This document shows, one piece after another, positions 8,153 to 17,205 of a stretch of 64,000 nt of DNA (positions within the stretch are counted from its first letter, which is position 1; the number at the start of each line of letters is the position of its first letter). Where the stretch lies: NCBI RefSeq assembly GCF_035440685.1, contig NZ_DAORMW010000030.1, one strand, 5' to 3'. The notes below the pieces were generated by a model. It was not told the origin of the DNA. It saw only the letters and a list, made by a program, of their open reading frames with translations, and searched no databases. A program made the position numbers and the translations under genes. Origin of the DNA: Accumulibacter appositus. GTDB taxonomy: Bacteria > Pseudomonadota > Gammaproteobacteria > Burkholderiales > Rhodocyclaceae.

Positions 8153-8605
8153 ATGAAGACCCTGCATTCGCTCGTCGCCCTCGCCCTCATGGCCGTCGTC
8201 GCGCTGGCCTCCGCTGCCGAAGGCCTGGTGGTCGTCAAGAGTCCCTATAGCGTGCTCGAGACCATGGACCGCTTCGAGAAAGTCGTCAAGGAACGCGGAC
8301 TCACCGTATTCTCGCGCATCGATCACGCCGCCGGCGCGGCCAAGATCGGCAAGTCCCTTCGCGCCACCCAGGTCATCATCTTCGGCAATCCGCAGGGCGG
8401 CACGCCGCTCATGGAATGTGCGCAAACGGTCGGCATCGATCTGCCGCTCAAGGCGCTGATCTGGGAGGACGACAGTTCGCAGGTCTGGCTGGGCTACAAC
8501 GACCCCCTCTTCTTGGCCCAACGGCACGGCGTCGCGCAGTGCCCGGTTGCCGAGAAGCTACGCCAGGCCCTGGCCGGCCTGGCGGAAGCTGCCGTCACGC
8601 CATAG
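8153..8605 (+). CDS. DUF302 domain protein, secreted
   Basis: The 150-residue product has an N-terminal signal peptide (LVALALMAVVALASA) and a single DUF302 domain. The domain shows the usual order: a start near VVVKSPYSVLETMDRFEKVVKERGL, the strand FSRIDHAAGA, the central TQVIIFGNPQGGTPLM, and KALIWEDDSSQVWLGYNDP (motifs quoted in parts). The domain's biochemical role is not established. An AAAGGAG Shine-Dalgarno sits 6 bases before the ATG. The arsS gene follows 108 bases downstream on the same strand. Confidence 0.85.
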   Translation: MKTLHSLVALALMAVVALASAAEGLVVVKSPYSVLETMDRFEKVVKERGLTVFSRIDHAAGAAKIGKSLRATQVIIFGNPQGGTPLMECAQTVGIDLPLKALIWEDDSSQVWLGYNDPLFLAQRHGVAQCPVAEKLRQALAGLAEAAVTP

Positions 8606-8713
8606 CGCCGCCGGCCCAAGCAGAGCCTATGCTCCGGCCGACCGCTTCGCGCACTGTAAGGAAACACCCCGTGCGCTCGACCAAGGCGGGAAGGTTAACC
8701 GGAGAACAACAAG

Positions 8714-9724
8714 ATGCACGCCACCCTACCCCTTCTCGCGATCAGCTCTTTCCCGGCCTTGCGCCGGCGCTCGGTCGAAACCCTGCAGGTCAATCTTGGC
8801 TATCGCTGCAATCAGAGTTGTCTGCATTGCCACGTCAATGCGGGCCCGCAGCGCAAGGAGGAAATGACCGCCGAGACGATCGAAGCGCTGCTGGCCTTCA
8901 TTGCCGCCAGCCCCGAAGTCAAGGTGCTCGACCTGACCGGCGGCGCGCCGGAACTGAACAGGCATTTCCGCCGCCTGGTGGTCGCCGCGCGGCAACGCGG
9001 TCTGCGCGTCATCGACCGCTGCAATCTGACCATCCTCGAGGAGCCAGGGCATGAGGATCTAGCCGATTTCCTGGCCGAACATGGCGTCGAGGTGGTCGCC
9101 TCGCTGCCCTGCTATCTTGAAGAGAACGTCGACCGGCAACGCGGCAAGGGCACTTTCGACGCCAGCATCCGTGGCCTGCAGCGGCTCAATGCGCTTGGCT
9201 ACGCGGCGCCCGACAGCGACCTGATCCTGAATCTGGTCTTCAACCCGCAGGGGCCGACCCTGCCGCCCCCGCAGGAAGCGCTGACCGCCGCCTACCGCGA
9301 GCATCTCGGGCAGGAGTTCGGCATCGTCTTCAACGACTTGTTCACGCTCAGCAACATGCCGATCCAGCGTTTTGGGTCGATGCTGATCTCCAAAGGCCAG
9401 TTCAACAGTTATATGAAACTGCTGCGCGGCGCCCATCGCGACGCCAACCTCGAACAGGTGATGTGCCGTAATCTGCTGTCGATCGACTGGCAGGGCTATC
9501 TCTACGATTGCGACTTCAACCAGCAGCTCGGCCTACCGCTTGGCCAGGCAGCGGGCAAGCCCGGCCAGCCACGCCTGCATATCACCGAGGTCAGCGCCGC
9601 GGCCCTCGAAGGGCGCGCCATCCGCGTCGCCGATCATTGCTATGGCTGTACGGCGGGACAGGGGTCGAGTTGCGGCGGCGCGCTCGGCGAAGAAGTTGCC
9701 GCGGCACCGATTTGCGGCAGCTGA
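8714..9724 (+). CDS. arsS: arsenosugar biosynthesis radical SAM protein ArsS
   Basis: The 336-residue protein is a radical SAM enzyme with the cluster motif CNQSCLHC (C-x3-C-x2-C) near residue 36, the family signature DLTGGAPELN, and CNLTILEEPG. The Cys-rich C-terminal region (MCRN, DCDFNQQLG, CYGCTAGQGSSCGG) matches the DUF3641 part of ArsS. In the known pathway ArsS adds a 5'-deoxyadenosyl group to dimethylarsenite after ArsM methylation. No arsM lies in this window, so whether arsenosugars are made here is open. GGAG 9 bases before the ATG supports the start. The next gene, a TVP38-oxidoreductase fusion, is a common neighbour of arsS. Confidence 0.88.
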   Translation: MHATLPLLAISSFPALRRRSVETLQVNLGYRCNQSCLHCHVNAGPQRKEEMTAETIEALLAFIAASPEVKVLDLTGGAPELNRHFRRLVVAARQRGLRVIDRCNLTILEEPGHEDLADFLAEHGVEVVASLPCYLEENVDRQRGKGTFDASIRGLQRLNALGYAAPDSDLILNLVFNPQGPTLPPPQEALTAAYREHLGQEFGIVFNDLFTLSNMPIQRFGSMLISKGQFNSYMKLLRGAHRDANLEQVMCRNLLSIDWQGYLYDCDFNQQLGLPLGQAAGKPGQPRLHITEVSAAALEGRAIRVADHCYGCTAGQGSSCGGALGEEVAAAPICGS

Positions 9725-9818
9725 TCGTGAATTCAAGAAGGCCAGCCAGGCACCTAAGAACAGCGGCGCATAGGACGAGCGTGCAGTCTACTGACACCAC
9801 AAGATCGGAAAGCCTGTA

Positions 9819-11963
9819 ATGAACACTCGACGACTGCTGCTGATTGCTGCCCTGGCAGGTCTGCTGCTCGCCTACTTCGCGCTCGACCTCGGTCGCTTCC
9901 TGAGCATCGACTACTTCAAGAGCCAGCAGGAGGCGATCGAAGCCTGGCGTGCAGCGCAGCCGGTCAAGGCAGGCTTGCTGTTCTTCGTCGCTTACGTGGC
10001 CGTGACCGGGCTGTCCCTGCCCGGTGCCGCGGTGATGACGCTCGCCGGCGGCGCGATTTTCGGCCTCTTCTGGGGGCTGCTGCTGGTCTCCTTTGCCTCG
10101 TCGCTGGGCGCTACCCTGGCTTTTCTGGCATCACGCTTCCTCTTGCACGACTGGGTACAGAAGCGCTTCGGCGACCGCATGCGAGCGATCAACGCCGGCA
10201 TCGCCAAGGAAGGCGGCTTCTACCTGTTCACCCTGCGTCTGGTGCCACTCTTCCCCTTTTTCGTCATCAACCTGGTGATGGGACTGACGCCGCTCAAGAC
10301 GCGCACCTTTTATTGGGTCAGTCAGCTCGGCATGCTCGCTGGCACGCTGGTCTATGTAAATGCCGGCACGCAGCTGGCCGGGATCGACTCGCTGGCAGGG
10401 ATTCTCTCGCCGGCCCTGCTCGGCTCCTTTGTGCTGCTCGGCGTTTTCCCGCTGCTTGCCAAGAAGATCGTCGACGCCCTGGCAGCGCGCAAAGTCTACG
10501 CCGAGTGGAAGAAGCCGGCGCGCTTCGATCGCAATCTGATTGTCATCGGTGCCGGCTCGGCCGGACTGGTCACCGCCTACATCGCCGCGGCAGTCAAGGC
10601 CAAGGTGACGCTGATCGAAAAACACAAACTCGGTGGCGACTGCCTGAACACCGGCTGCGTGCCGTCGAAAGCGATCATCCGCTCGGCCAAGCTGCTCTCG
10701 CACATGCAACGCTCGCAGGAATTCGGCATCCGCGAAGCAAAGGCGGCGTTCGACTTCGCCGCGGTGATGGAGCGTGTGCAACGAGTGATCAAGGCCGTCG
10801 AACCGCACGACTCGGCCGAGCGTTACAGCGAGCTCGGCGTCGAAGTGATCGCCGGCAGCGCCAGGATCGTCTCGCCATGGGAGGTCGAGTTCGTCCGTAA
10901 CAGCGGCGAGCACGAGCGGCTGACGACGCGCAGCATCGTCATCGCCACCGGCGGCCGGCCCTTCGTACCGCCGCTACCGGGCATTGAAGAGGTCGGCTAC
11001 TACACCTCCGACACCATTTGGGACCTACGCCAACTGCCGCGCCGACTGCTGGTCCTCGGCGGCGGCCCGATCGGTTGCGAACTGACGCAGGCCTTCGCTC
11101 GTTTCGGTGCGCAGGTGACGCAGGTGCAACAGGGGCCGCGGATCATGGTCCGCGAAGATCCCGAGGTCTCGGAAATGGTCACCCAGCGCTTTCGCGACGA
11201 AGGCATCACCGTGCTGCTCGATCATCAGGCGAAAGCCTTTGTCGTCGAGGACGGCGAGAAGATCCTGCTCGCCGAACATGAGGGCGAGGAAGTGCGTATT
11301 CCCTTCGACATACTGCTGGTGGCGGTCGGCCGGGCCGCCAACCTGAGCGGCTACGGCCTCGAGGAACTGGGCATCGCCGCGCATCGGACCATTGAAACCA
11401 ACGACTTCCTGCAAACGAAATACCCGAACATCTACGCCGCCGGCGACGTCGCCGGTCCCTTCCAGTTCACCCACACGGCTGCGCACCAGGCCTGGTACGC
11501 GGCGGTCAATGCGCTCTTCGATCCCGTCAAGAAGTTCCGCACCGATTACTCGGTGATCCCCTGGGCGACCTTCGTCGAACCGGAAGTAGCGCGCGTCGGG
11601 CTCAACGAGACCGACGCCAGGGCGCGCAACATCCCCTACGAAGTGACACGCTACGGCATCGATGATCTCGACCGGGCGATCGCCGACGGCGAAGCGCATG
11701 GCTTCATCAAGGTCCTCACCGTCCCTGGCAAGGACCGCATTCTCGGCGTCACCATCGTCGGTGAGCACGGCGGCGACCTGATCGCCGAGTATGTGCTGGC
11801 CATGCGCCACGGCATTGGCCTGAACAAGATTCTCGGCACCATCCACATCTACCCAACGCTCGCCGAAGCCAACAAGTACGTCGCCGGGAACTGGAAGAAA
11901 GCCCATGCGCCGCAGAAGCTGCTCGCATGGGTGGGGCGCTTCCACGCCTGGCGTCGCGGCTAG
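9819..11963 (+). CDS. TVP38/TMEM64-FAD-dependent pyridine nucleotide-disulfide oxidoreductase fusion
   Basis: The 714-residue protein joins two domains. Residues 1 to about 230 form a DedA/TVP38-type membrane domain (for example GAAVMTLAGGAIFGLFWG and FTLRLVPLFPFFVINLVMG, a VTT-like motif). The remainder is a class I flavoprotein disulfide reductase resembling mercuric reductase. It has a FAD-binding GAGSAGLVTAYIAA, the redox-active pair in GGDCLNTGCVPSK, an NAD(P)-binding GGGPIGCEL, and the second FAD motif NIYAAGDVAG. The C-terminal Cys pair of true MerA is absent, and the dimerisation domain ends without it, so mercuric reduction is unlikely. The same fusion is known in other bacteria. The substrate is unknown; proximity to arsS hints at metalloid or thiol redox chemistry. 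Confidence 0.88.
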   Translation: MNTRRLLLIAALAGLLLAYFALDLGRFLSIDYFKSQQEAIEAWRAAQPVKAGLLFFVAYVAVTGLSLPGAAVMTLAGGAIFGLFWGLLLVSFASSLGATLAFLASRFLLHDWVQKRFGDRMRAINAGIAKEGGFYLFTLRLVPLFPFFVINLVMGLTPLKTRTFYWVSQLGMLAGTLVYVNAGTQLAGIDSLAGILSPALLGSFVLLGVFPLLAKKIVDALAARKVYAEWKKPARFDRNLIVIGAGSAGLVTAYIAAAVKAKVTLIEKHKLGGDCLNTGCVPSKAIIRSAKLLSHMQRSQEFGIREAKAAFDFAAVMERVQRVIKAVEPHDSAERYSELGVEVIAGSARIVSPWEVEFVRNSGEHERLTTRSIVIATGGRPFVPPLPGIEEVGYYTSDTIWDLRQLPRRLLVLGGGPIGCELTQAFARFGAQVTQVQQGPRIMVREDPEVSEMVTQRFRDEGITVLLDHQAKAFVVEDGEKILLAEHEGEEVRIPFDILLVAVGRAANLSGYGLEELGIAAHRTIETNDFLQTKYPNIYAAGDVAGPFQFTHTAAHQAWYAAVNALFDPVKKFRTDYSVIPWATFVEPEVARVGLNETDARARNIPYEVTRYGIDDLDRAIADGEAHGFIKVLTVPGKDRILGVTIVGEHGGDLIAEYVLAMRHGIGLNKILGTIHIYPTLAEANKYVAGNWKKAHAPQKLLAWVGRFHAWRRG

Positions 11964-11982
11964 GCCGCCCCGCCAGTAGCGC

Positions 11983-12025
11983 GGCGGCCATTCCCCGCAT
12001 GCGTCATGCCGGGGGAGTGGCCGCC
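11983..12025. terminator. strong inverted repeat between convergent genes
   Basis: A 14-base arm at 11983-11996 (GGCGGCCATTCCCC) pairs with 12012-12025 apart from one mismatch, with a 15-base loop. It lies between the fusion gene (plus) and icd (minus) and could stop transcription from both sides. No T-tract is present. Confidence 0.45.
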
Positions 12026-12053
12026 GATCATGGCCCGAAGGCCTTGCCGCGGC

Positions 12054-14291
12054 TTAGACGCGTGCTGCAGCCAGCGCCTGGTTGAAGGTTGCGCTGGGGC
12101 GCAGCACAGCCTTGCACTTCTCCGAATCGGCGGCGTAGTAGCCACCGATATCGACCGGCTGGCCCTGCACCGCTTCGAACTCTTCGACAATCTTCGCTTC
12201 GTTCTCGCTCAGCGTCTTGGCCAGCGGGGTGAAATGCGCCGCCAGTTCCCGGTCCTCGGTCTGTGCGGCCAGCGCCTGTGCCCAGTACATCGCTAGATAG
12301 AACTGGCTGCCACGGTTGTCGAGCTCACCGGTACGCGGCGAAGGCGACTTGTTGTTGTCGAGCAGCTTGCCGGTCGCATCATCCAGCGTCTTGGCAAGGA
12401 TCGTGGCCTTGCTGTTGCCGGTCTTGATGCCCAGGTCCTCAAGTGAGACGGCCAGCGCCAGGAACTCGCCGAGCGAATCCCAGCGCAGATGGTTTTCCTC
12501 GACCAGCTGCTTGACGTGCTTGGGTGCCGAACCGCCGGCGCCGGTTTCGTACATCCCGCCTCCGGCCATCAAGGGGACGATGGAGAGCATCTTGGCGCTG
12601 GTGCCCAGTTCCATGATCGGGAACAGGTCGGTCAGGTAGTCGCGCAGGATGTTGCCGGTCACCGATATGGTATCGAGGCCGCGCATGACACGCTCCAGCG
12701 AGTAGCGCATGGCGCGCACCTGGGACATGTGCTGGATGTCGAGACCGGTGGTGTCGTGATCCTTGAGGTAGGTCTCGACCTTCTTGATCAGTTCGGCTTC
12801 GTGCGGACGATAGGGGTCTAGCCAGAAGAGCGCCGGCATGCCGGAGTTGCGGCAACGGGTGACCGCCAGCTTGACCCAGTCGCGAATCGGCGCGTCCTTG
12901 ACCTGGCACATGCGCCAGATGTCGCCTTCCTCGACGTTTTGGGACAGCAGCACTTCGCCGGTCGCCAGATCGGTGATATTGGCCACGCCCGCTTCCTTGA
13001 TTTCAAAGGTCTTGTCGTGCGAGCCGTACTCCTCCGCCTGTTGCGCCATCAGGCCAACGTTGGGCACCGTACCCATGGTCACCGGATTGAAATTGCCGTT
13101 GGTCTTGCAGAAGTTGATCATCTCCTGATAGATGCGGGCAAAGGTCGATTCCGGCATCACCGCCTTGGTGTCCTTGGGGCGGCCATCGGCGCCCCACATC
13201 TTGCCGCCGATACGGATCATGGCCGGCATCGAGGCATCGACGATCACATCGCTGGGCGAGTGGAAATTGGTGATGCCCTTGGCCGAGTCGACCATCGCCA
13301 GTTCGGGACGGTGCTCATGGCAGGCGTGCAGGTCGCGCAGGATTTCCTCGCGGCGGGACTCGGGCAGGGTGGCGATCTTGTCGTAGAGGTTGGACATGCC
13401 GTTATTGACATTGACCCCCAGCTCGGCGAACAACTCGGCATGCTTTTCGAAGGCATCCTTGTAGAAAATCCGCACGCAGTGCCCGAATACGATCGGGTGC
13501 GAGACCTTCATCATCGTCGCCTTGACGTGCAGCGAGAACATGACCCCGGTTTCGCGGGCGTCTTCGAGCTGCTCTTCGTAGAACTCGCACAAGGCCTTCT
13601 TGCTCATGAACATCGAGTCGATGATCTCGCCGTCCTGCAACGAGACCTTGGGCTTGAGCACAATAGCCTTGCCGCTCTTGGTGAGCAGCTCCATCTTGAC
13701 GTCGCGCGCCTTGTCCAGCGTCATCGACTTCTCGCCATGGTAGAAATCGCCATGGGTCATGTGCGCCACGTGGGTGCGCGAAGCCATGCTCCACTTGCCC
13801 ATCGAGTGCGGGTGCTTGCGCACATAGCCCTTGACGGCCTGCGGTGCACGGCGGTCGGAGTTGCCTTCGCGCAGCACGGGATTGACCGCACTGCCCAGGC
13901 ACCGGGAATAGCGGCCCTTGATCTCCTCTTCCGCTTCATTCTTCGGGCTCTCCGGGAAATCGGGCACCTTGAAGCCGTGCGCCTGAAGTTCCTTGATCGC
14001 CGCCGTCAATTGCGGCAACGAGGCACTGATATTCGGCAACTTGATGATGTTGGTTTCCGGCAGAAGGGTGCGACGACCGAGTTCGGCGAGGTTGTTCGGG
14101 ACCCTCTGTTCGTCGCTCAGGTAGTCGGGAAATTCGGCGAGGATGCGGGCCGCGACGGAAATGTCGCAGGTCTCGACCTCGACACCGGCCGGCCCGGTGA
14201 AGGTCCGGATGACCGGCAGGAATGCGCAGGTCGCCAGCAGCGGCGCCTCATCCGTGAGTGTGTAAATGATCCCGGACTTTTTTTCAGACAT
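12054..14291 (-). CDS. icd: isocitrate dehydrogenase (NADP+), monomeric type
   Basis: This enzyme oxidatively decarboxylates isocitrate to 2-oxoglutarate with NADP+. At 745 residues it has the length of the monomeric IDH family rather than the ~420-residue dimeric form. Recognisable stretches are IIYTLTDEAPLLAT at the start, SNLYDKIATLP, ASMPAMIRIGGKMWGADG, STFARIYQEMINFCK, and near the end DIGGYYAADSEKCKAVLRPSATFN. The start at 14291 has AGGGGAAG just upstream; an in-frame ATG at 14342 would add an implausible leader. It is separate from the TCA cluster 5 kb away but supplies the substrate of SucAB. No second icd is visible. Confidence 0.95.
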   Translation of the reverse strand: MSEKKSGIIYTLTDEAPLLATCAFLPVIRTFTGPAGVEVETCDISVAARILAEFPDYLSDEQRVPNNLAELGRRTLLPETNIIKLPNISASLPQLTAAIKELQAHGFKVPDFPESPKNEAEEEIKGRYSRCLGSAVNPVLREGNSDRRAPQAVKGYVRKHPHSMGKWSMASRTHVAHMTHGDFYHGEKSMTLDKARDVKMELLTKSGKAIVLKPKVSLQDGEIIDSMFMSKKALCEFYEEQLEDARETGVMFSLHVKATMMKVSHPIVFGHCVRIFYKDAFEKHAELFAELGVNVNNGMSNLYDKIATLPESRREEILRDLHACHEHRPELAMVDSAKGITNFHSPSDVIVDASMPAMIRIGGKMWGADGRPKDTKAVMPESTFARIYQEMINFCKTNGNFNPVTMGTVPNVGLMAQQAEEYGSHDKTFEIKEAGVANITDLATGEVLLSQNVEEGDIWRMCQVKDAPIRDWVKLAVTRCRNSGMPALFWLDPYRPHEAELIKKVETYLKDHDTTGLDIQHMSQVRAMRYSLERVMRGLDTISVTGNILRDYLTDLFPIMELGTSAKMLSIVPLMAGGGMYETGAGGSAPKHVKQLVEENHLRWDSLGEFLALAVSLEDLGIKTGNSKATILAKTLDDATGKLLDNNKSPSPRTGELDNRGSQFYLAMYWAQALAAQTEDRELAAHFTPLAKTLSENEAKIVEEFEAVQGQPVDIGGYYAADSEKCKAVLRPSATFNQALAAARV

Positions 14292-14663
14292 ATTCTTCCC
14301 CTGATTGATATATGGCGTGCCGCTTGGCGAATGTGCAAGCAAGCCGCAACTCGCGGGCGAACCGCCTCTGACGTCGGACGCCCGTCAAGCGGCAGCTCAC
14401 CTCCGCCACGGTCAGCGCTTCGCGTTTGCCCGCTTGGCGCCGAACCGGCAATCGTGCGATCTTGCTCACAAGCCGATAGTGTAAGCCGAAACAGTCGCCA
14501 ATATCCCTCGGCGTGTACCTTGTGGCGCCTGCGGGCCGGAACTGCATGTCAGGTGCAGCACATCCGCTCCCCGCACACTGGAGACACCGATAGCTGAGCC
14601 TCCCTGCGAAGCAGGAGGAGTAATATGGCTGAAGTTCCTTGCCAAGCAAGTGGAGTAATGAGC

Positions 14664-15641
14664 ATGCAAATCGCGATGCTGGGATTGGGCAGTATGGGCG
14701 CAAACATGGCGCGGCGACTGATGCAGGGTGGACACCACTGCGTGGTCTACGACCCCAGGCCGGAAGCCGTCGCGCAACTGGTGCAGGAGGGTGCAACCGG
14801 CGCCACTGGCCTGGCCGACCTGGCCGACAAACTGGCGCCACCACGCGCCGCCTGGATCATGGTCCCGGCGGGTGAGGTCACCGACGCCACGGTGATCGAG
14901 CTGGCCAGCCATTTCGCCGCTGGCGATATCATCGTCGATGGCGGCAACAGTCATTTCAAGGACGACGTGCGCCGTGCACGCCTGCTCGCCGAAAGCGGTA
15001 TTGCCTATCTCGACGCCGGCACCAGCGGCGGCGTCTGGGGCCTGGAGCGCGGCTACTGCCTGATGGTCGGCGGCGAGGCGGCGGCAGCGAAACGGCTGGA
15101 ACCGGTGTTCCGGACGCTGGCGCCGGGCGCTTCCGGCATCCCCCCGTCGTCAGGGAGAGAGCCAGGCGGCAGTGCCGAACAAGGCTATCTGCATTGCGGC
15201 CCGGCCGGGGCTGGGCACTTCGTGAAGATGGTGCACAACGGCATCGAGTATGGCCTGATGCAGGCCTACGCCGAGGGTTTCGACATCCTCAGGAACGCCA
15301 ACAGCGAAGCCCTGCCGACGGATGAACGCTACCACTTCGAACTCGCCGATATCGCCGAGCTGTGGCGGCGCGGCAGCGTGGTGACTTCGTGGCTGCTCGA
15401 TCTTTCCGCGGCTGCGCTGGCCAGGCAGCCCGACCTCTCCGGCTACAGCGGCTTCGTGCAGGATTCCGGCGAAGGCCGCTGGACGGTGCAGGCGGCGATC
15501 GACGAGGCCGTGCCCGCCGCAGTGCTCACCGCCGCGCTCTATGCCCGCTTCCGCTCGCGACAGGAGCATACCTTCGCAGAAAAGATGCTCTCCGCAATGC
15601 GCGAGGGCTTCGGCGGCCACGTCGAACCGACGCGTAAATAG
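14664..15641 (+). CDS. gnd: 6-phosphogluconate dehydrogenase (decarboxylating), short form
   Basis: The enzyme converts 6-phosphogluconate to ribulose 5-phosphate with NAD(P)+ in the pentose phosphate pathway. The 325-residue length is that of the short bacterial form. Motifs seen: the N-terminal Rossmann GLGSMGANMARRLM, VDGGNSHFKDD, DAGTSGGVWGLERGYCLMVGG (substrate region), and GPAGAGHFVKMVHNGIEYG with the catalytic lysine and the HNGIEY signature. A Ser/Gly-rich insertion precedes that last motif. Start choice: GGAG at 14652-14655 is 8 bases before the ATG at 14664; ATG 14658 is also possible. It is on its own on the plus strand, divergent from icd. Confidence 0.92.
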   Translation: MQIAMLGLGSMGANMARRLMQGGHHCVVYDPRPEAVAQLVQEGATGATGLADLADKLAPPRAAWIMVPAGEVTDATVIELASHFAAGDIIVDGGNSHFKDDVRRARLLAESGIAYLDAGTSGGVWGLERGYCLMVGGEAAAAKRLEPVFRTLAPGASGIPPSSGREPGGSAEQGYLHCGPAGAGHFVKMVHNGIEYGLMQAYAEGFDILRNANSEALPTDERYHFELADIAELWRRGSVVTSWLLDLSAAALARQPDLSGYSGFVQDSGEGRWTVQAAIDEAVPAAVLTAALYARFRSRQEHTFAEKMLSAMREGFGGHVEPTRK

Positions 15642-15872
15642 CTTCCCGTCACGAATCGTGCAGGACAGCGCGGAACAAGCCCGGCAAACGCAGCCCTCTT
15701 CTACGCACAGGAACTAGCCACCATGCGCGAGGGCAATGACTTTCTGAACACGGCGAGGGCTCGATTGACGACCACTCCACTGCCATGGATACTGCGATCG
15801 GCGCAGCAAACACAAGCACAACGCCGCATGCACACGATGCGCACACCCTACCCCCGGCCGGAGAACCCGCAA

Positions 15873-16865
15873 ATGCCACCGAACGCGCACCCCAGCTTCC
15901 AAACCCTGCCCGGCGTCTATGAGCCATCGGGCATCCAGCAACTCCCCGACGGCCGCTTCATCGTTGTTGAGGACGACAGTCGGCAGCCGCTCTGCCTGCT
16001 CAACATCGACGGCGTTGGTCAGGTCAGTAGTACGCCGTTGACAATCGACGGAGCCAAGCGCGAGGCGAGCTTGCTTGACCAGCTCCGCCACGCCCTCGGC
16101 GTGTTCGACAAAGGCGCGCAGAAAGAGGAGCCTGGCGAACTCGGCGAACTCGACGACCTTGAAGGGGTCGCCGTCGACCGCGCAGGAGTCGTCTACGCCA
16201 TCACCTCTCACTCCCGCGACAAGGACGGCGAAGCGCATGCAGCACGCGAAAAACTGATCCGCTTTCGCATCGACGGCGAGCGCGTCGTCGACGCCGGCAT
16301 CGTCACCGGCCTGAAACAGGCCTTGACCGCAGCGCACCCGCTGCTGGCTGCTGCGGCCGAGATACGCGACGTAAAGGCTGATGGCGGGCTCAACATCGAG
16401 GGCCTGACCATGAGTCCAGACCAGCGCGCCCTGCTGATCGGATTTCGCTCACCGCTGCTCGAAGGGCGCGCAATTGTCACCTACCTGCGAGACCCGGCAA
16501 GGCTGTTTGCAGCGGCCAGCACGCCCGACATCGCCACCTCGCTGACCACCCTCGACCTTGGCGGCAACGGCATCCGCGGCATGACTTACGTCCCCCTGCT
16601 GAAGGGCTATCTGCTCATCGCAGGTCCGGTGGCGCGCGCGCAGGTGCAGTTCGAACTTTGGTTCTGGAGTGGCGATGAGCAAGACCCGGCGCGCCGGGTC
16701 AGCGTTGCCGGCCTGCCCGGTTTCGAGCACGCCGAGGGGATCAGCGCGGCGCTGATCGATGGCCAGCCACGCATCGTCATCGTCAGCGACGACGGCAGCC
16801 GGAAGCAGCAGCGCTTTGCCCGCTTCCTGCTCCTCGACCCGGCGCAACTGCAGATCGCGCCTTGA
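15873..16865 (+). CDS. DUF3616-like beta-propeller protein
   Basis: The 330-residue product shows a repeating pattern like DUF3616/phytase-like propellers. It includes YEPSGIQQLPDGRFIVVEDDS, then LDDLEGVAVDRAGVVYAITSHS, GGLNIEGLTMSPDQRALLIGFRSPL and NGIRGMTYVPLLKGYLLIAG (given in parts). Recurrent 'EG(V/L)' turns follow short acidic strands. No signal peptide is evident with the chosen start. GGAG lies 9 bases before the ATG at 15873; the frame is open from 15723, with other ATGs at 15828 and 15837. The enzymatic activity, if any, is unknown. It is followed after 31 bases by a small secreted protein and the ferric-reductase-like cassette. Confidence 0.65.
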   Translation: MPPNAHPSFQTLPGVYEPSGIQQLPDGRFIVVEDDSRQPLCLLNIDGVGQVSSTPLTIDGAKREASLLDQLRHALGVFDKGAQKEEPGELGELDDLEGVAVDRAGVVYAITSHSRDKDGEAHAAREKLIRFRIDGERVVDAGIVTGLKQALTAAHPLLAAAAEIRDVKADGGLNIEGLTMSPDQRALLIGFRSPLLEGRAIVTYLRDPARLFAAASTPDIATSLTTLDLGGNGIRGMTYVPLLKGYLLIAGPVARAQVQFELWFWSGDEQDPARRVSVAGLPGFEHAEGISAALIDGQPRIVIVSDDGSRKQQRFARFLLLDPAQLQIAP

Positions 16866-16896
16866 GAGCGTGGAAATCCCTCCGCTACCGTAATCG

Positions 16897-17205
16897 ATGA
16901 AGCCATTCGCGCACAGGACGCTGCTGGCAAGCGTGCTGCTTCTGCAGCTGCTCACCGCCGCTCTGGCCGCGGCTCCCTGGCACGCCGCGCGCCAGAACAC
17001 CTCCGGCTGGCAGTTCATGACCCCGGACGAGCGTGTCGAGCACCAGCGCCTGATGCGCAGCTTCACGACTTACCAGGAATGCAAGGCCTACCAGAAAAAG
17101 CACCACACCGAAATGTCCGAACGTGCCCGTCGGGCCGGTGCCATTCTCGAAGCGTCGAAGGAATCCGGCTGTGACAAGCTGCGTGCGCGCGGCAGACTGG
17201 AATGA
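16897..17205 (+). CDS. small secreted protein of unknown function
   Basis: This 102-residue protein has a clear signal peptide (LLASVLLLQLLTAALAA). The mature part of about 75 residues is mostly charged and helical and has two cysteines (in YQECKAY and ESGCDKL). The stretch SGWQFMTPDERVEHQRLMRSF resembles small periplasmic proteins seen beside redox membrane proteins, but I cannot assign a family. Its stop overlaps the next start by 4 bases (ATGA), so it is probably translated together with the ferric-reductase-like gene. Confidence 0.75.
   Translation: MKPFAHRTLLASVLLLQLLTAALAAAPWHAARQNTSGWQFMTPDERVEHQRLMRSFTTYQECKAYQKKHHTEMSERARRAGAILEASKESGCDKLRARGRLE

Noticed and set aside
9819..11963. 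Call as mercuric reductase
   Set aside because: The C-terminal vicinal cysteines and HMA domain of MerA are absent, and no mer genes are nearby.
12939..14597. A 552-residue plus-strand open frame within icd
   Set aside because: It is antisense to the monomeric isocitrate dehydrogenase gene, which has strong motif support.
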